Part shown: positions 6,137 to 7,098 of the stretch, piece by piece | How the letters are laid out: every line of letters starts with the position of its first letter | Position numbering within the stretch: the stretch's first letter is position 1 | Source: Calditrichia bacterium | GTDB taxonomy: Bacteria; Calditrichota; Calditrichia; Calditrichales; Calditrichaceae | Assembly (NCBI GenBank): GCA_027039465.1 | Contig: JALWEA010000564.1 | Coordinates: forward strand, 1 to 7,098 | Direction: 5' to 3' | DNA: 7,098 nt | The notes under the pieces: generated by a model | Databases searched by the model: none | Told to the model about the DNA's origin: nothing | The model's input: the letters and a program-made list of their open reading frames with translations, nothing else | Program-made: the position numbers and the translations under genes

Positions 6137-7098
6137 TTATTGTTTTTTTAGAGGTAGCTCGATTACAATACGGTTGCCAACGGTGTTTTTTTCGTCAAGA
6201 TACATTTTTCCGCCATGGGCTTCAATGGCTAAATTACAAAAGGTTAACCCCAATCCCCGCCCGACACGGTAGCCTTCTTTTTTTATCTCCACCTGGCGAA
6301 ATTTATTGAATACATTATCACCGTATTTAAGCGGAATTTGCTGACCATAGTCATGAACCAAGGCACCGATAGTTTCGTCCGTTTTGAATGTCTCAACATC
6401 CACGCGGCCATCGGAAGGCACATTGGCAATGGCAAATCCCAAAAGGTTATCAAAAACCCTTTCCATAACCGAAATGTCCATTTTCATGTAAGGAATTTGA
6501 TCGGCCAATTTCACATTAAACTCTTTACCGGCAAACTCAGGAAAATCTTTTAATTTTTGGATACTTTTATCAAGCACATCATTTAAGCTGGCCAATTCCA
6601 ATTTAAGGCTCATTGAACCGCTTTCGATCTTGGTAATATCAATTAAATTCATCACCATGCGCAGCAAATTTTGCGTACTGCGATCGATACGGGAAACATA
6701 TTTTTTCAAATGCCCCATGCTATCGTCCATACCCATGGTAAGCATTTGTAAGTTGCCTTGTATGACGAAAATCGGGTTTTTCATATCATGAACGATAAGA
6801 TGGTTCAATTCTTCTTTGAATTGATCCATGCGAATCAAAGCCTTGTTTTTCTCTTCCAATTCGCGGTTTTTTTCTTCCAATTCATCATGATATTTTTTTA
6901 TTCGAAGAAGGGATTTTACACGAGTGAGCAATTCGATATTTTCAAAGGGCTTGGAGATAAAATCATCCGCCCCCGCTTCAAGACTGCGAATTTTGCTTTT
7001 AAGATCTTTTAATGCGGTGATCATAATGATGGGAATAAAGCGGGAGTAATGATTCTTTTTAATGCGCTCGCAAACCTGAAAGCCATCCATTTTGGGAA
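6137..7098 (-). CDS. Receiver domain-histidine kinase hybrid, C-terminal part, partial
   Basis: The gene enters from the right edge; the ATG at 7090 is internal, because the upstream codons read Pro-Lys and PKMDGF is a standard receiver motif just after the phospho-Asp. Counting from that Met: receiver remainder 1-63 (MITAL with the conserved Thr at 25, SKPF with Lys 47), coiled coil 65-95 (EEKNRELEEKNKAL), HisKA about 93-155 with phospho-acceptor H101 in IVHDMKNP, and HATPase_c about 205-317 with GRGLGLTFC (278-286), EAHGG and the end GNRIVIELPL. No membrane segment is visible, so it is probably a soluble receiver-first kinase that relays signal from another kinase. Two ATP-site motifs deviate: the Mg-binding Asn of the N box is Phe (219, DNLLGFA), and the second Gly of the G1 box is Gln (251, DYGQQI). 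Autokinase activity is therefore uncertain. No output DNA-binding domain is present. Confidence 0.93.
   Translation of the reverse strand, partial: PKMDGFQVCERIKKNHYSRFIPIIMITALKDLKSKIRSLEAGADDFISKPFENIELLTRVKSLLRIKKYHDELEEKNRELEEKNKALIRMDQFKEELNHLIVHDMKNPIFVIQGNLQMLTMGMDDSMGHLKKYVSRIDRSTQNLLRMVMNLIDITKIESGSMSLKLELASLNDVLDKSIQKLKDFPEFAGKEFNVKLADQIPYMKMDISVMERVFDNLLGFAIANVPSDGRVDVETFKTDETIGALVHDYGQQIPLKYGDNVFNKFRQVEIKKEGYRVGRGLGLTFCNLAIEAHGGKMYLDEKNTVGNRIVIELPLKKQ

Noticed and set aside
5847..6141. 13-bp direct repeat GTTATAATTTATT near the ends of both the small gene and the kinase gene
   Set aside because: It is read in different frames at the two stops and is low-complexity AT sequence. 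Chance recurrence is likely, and no mobile-element ends are associated with it.

Overview
All six recognisable genes lie on the minus strand, so the window reads from right to left. The gene set suggests a Gram-negative bacterium, most likely of the Fibrobacterota-Chlorobiota-Bacteroidota assemblage or a relative such as Calditrichota or Ignavibacteriota. The evidence is a large TonB-dependent receptor with an N-terminal carboxypeptidase-regulatory-like domain, very AT-rich intergenic DNA, and moderate GC in the genes. The taxonomic placement is inference; no rRNA or other marker gene is present.

Layout, in the direction of transcription. (1) 7098-6137: the 3' part of a soluble receiver-plus-histidine-kinase gene, cut by the right edge. 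Its ATP-binding domain has substitutions in the N box and G1 box. (2) 6014-5844: a small charged protein with a C-terminal pattern resembling FlgM-type anti-sigma factors. (3) 5843-5551: an AT-rich intergenic region. (4) 5550-2851: a complete TonB-dependent outer-membrane receptor with no SusD-like partner, ending at a strong cUUCGg-loop terminator. (5) 2794-2549: a long leader or promoter region that holds a 40-codon ORF overlapping the next start. (6) 2548-1187: gdhA, NADP-type glutamate dehydrogenase, with its own terminator. (7) 1002-983: a perfect inverted repeat in front of the next gene. (8) 958-467: a MerR-family regulator with a C-terminal cysteine-rich two-CW-like domain. (9) 419-1: the 5' end of a Tat-exported molybdopterin/4Fe-4S oxidoreductase, cut by the left edge.

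The gdhA and receptor genes look like independent monocistronic units, each with a good Shine-Dalgarno sequence and its own terminator. The regulator and molybdoenzyme are 47 bp apart with no visible terminator, so they probably form one operon. The 8-bp-arm dyad in front of the regulator is the natural candidate for its binding site. The most attractive unit here is this pair: a DNA-binding protein with many cysteines controlling a respiratory molybdoenzyme. No CRISPR array, IS element, tRNA or rRNA was seen. Both terminal genes are partial, and their activities cannot be fully assigned from this window.
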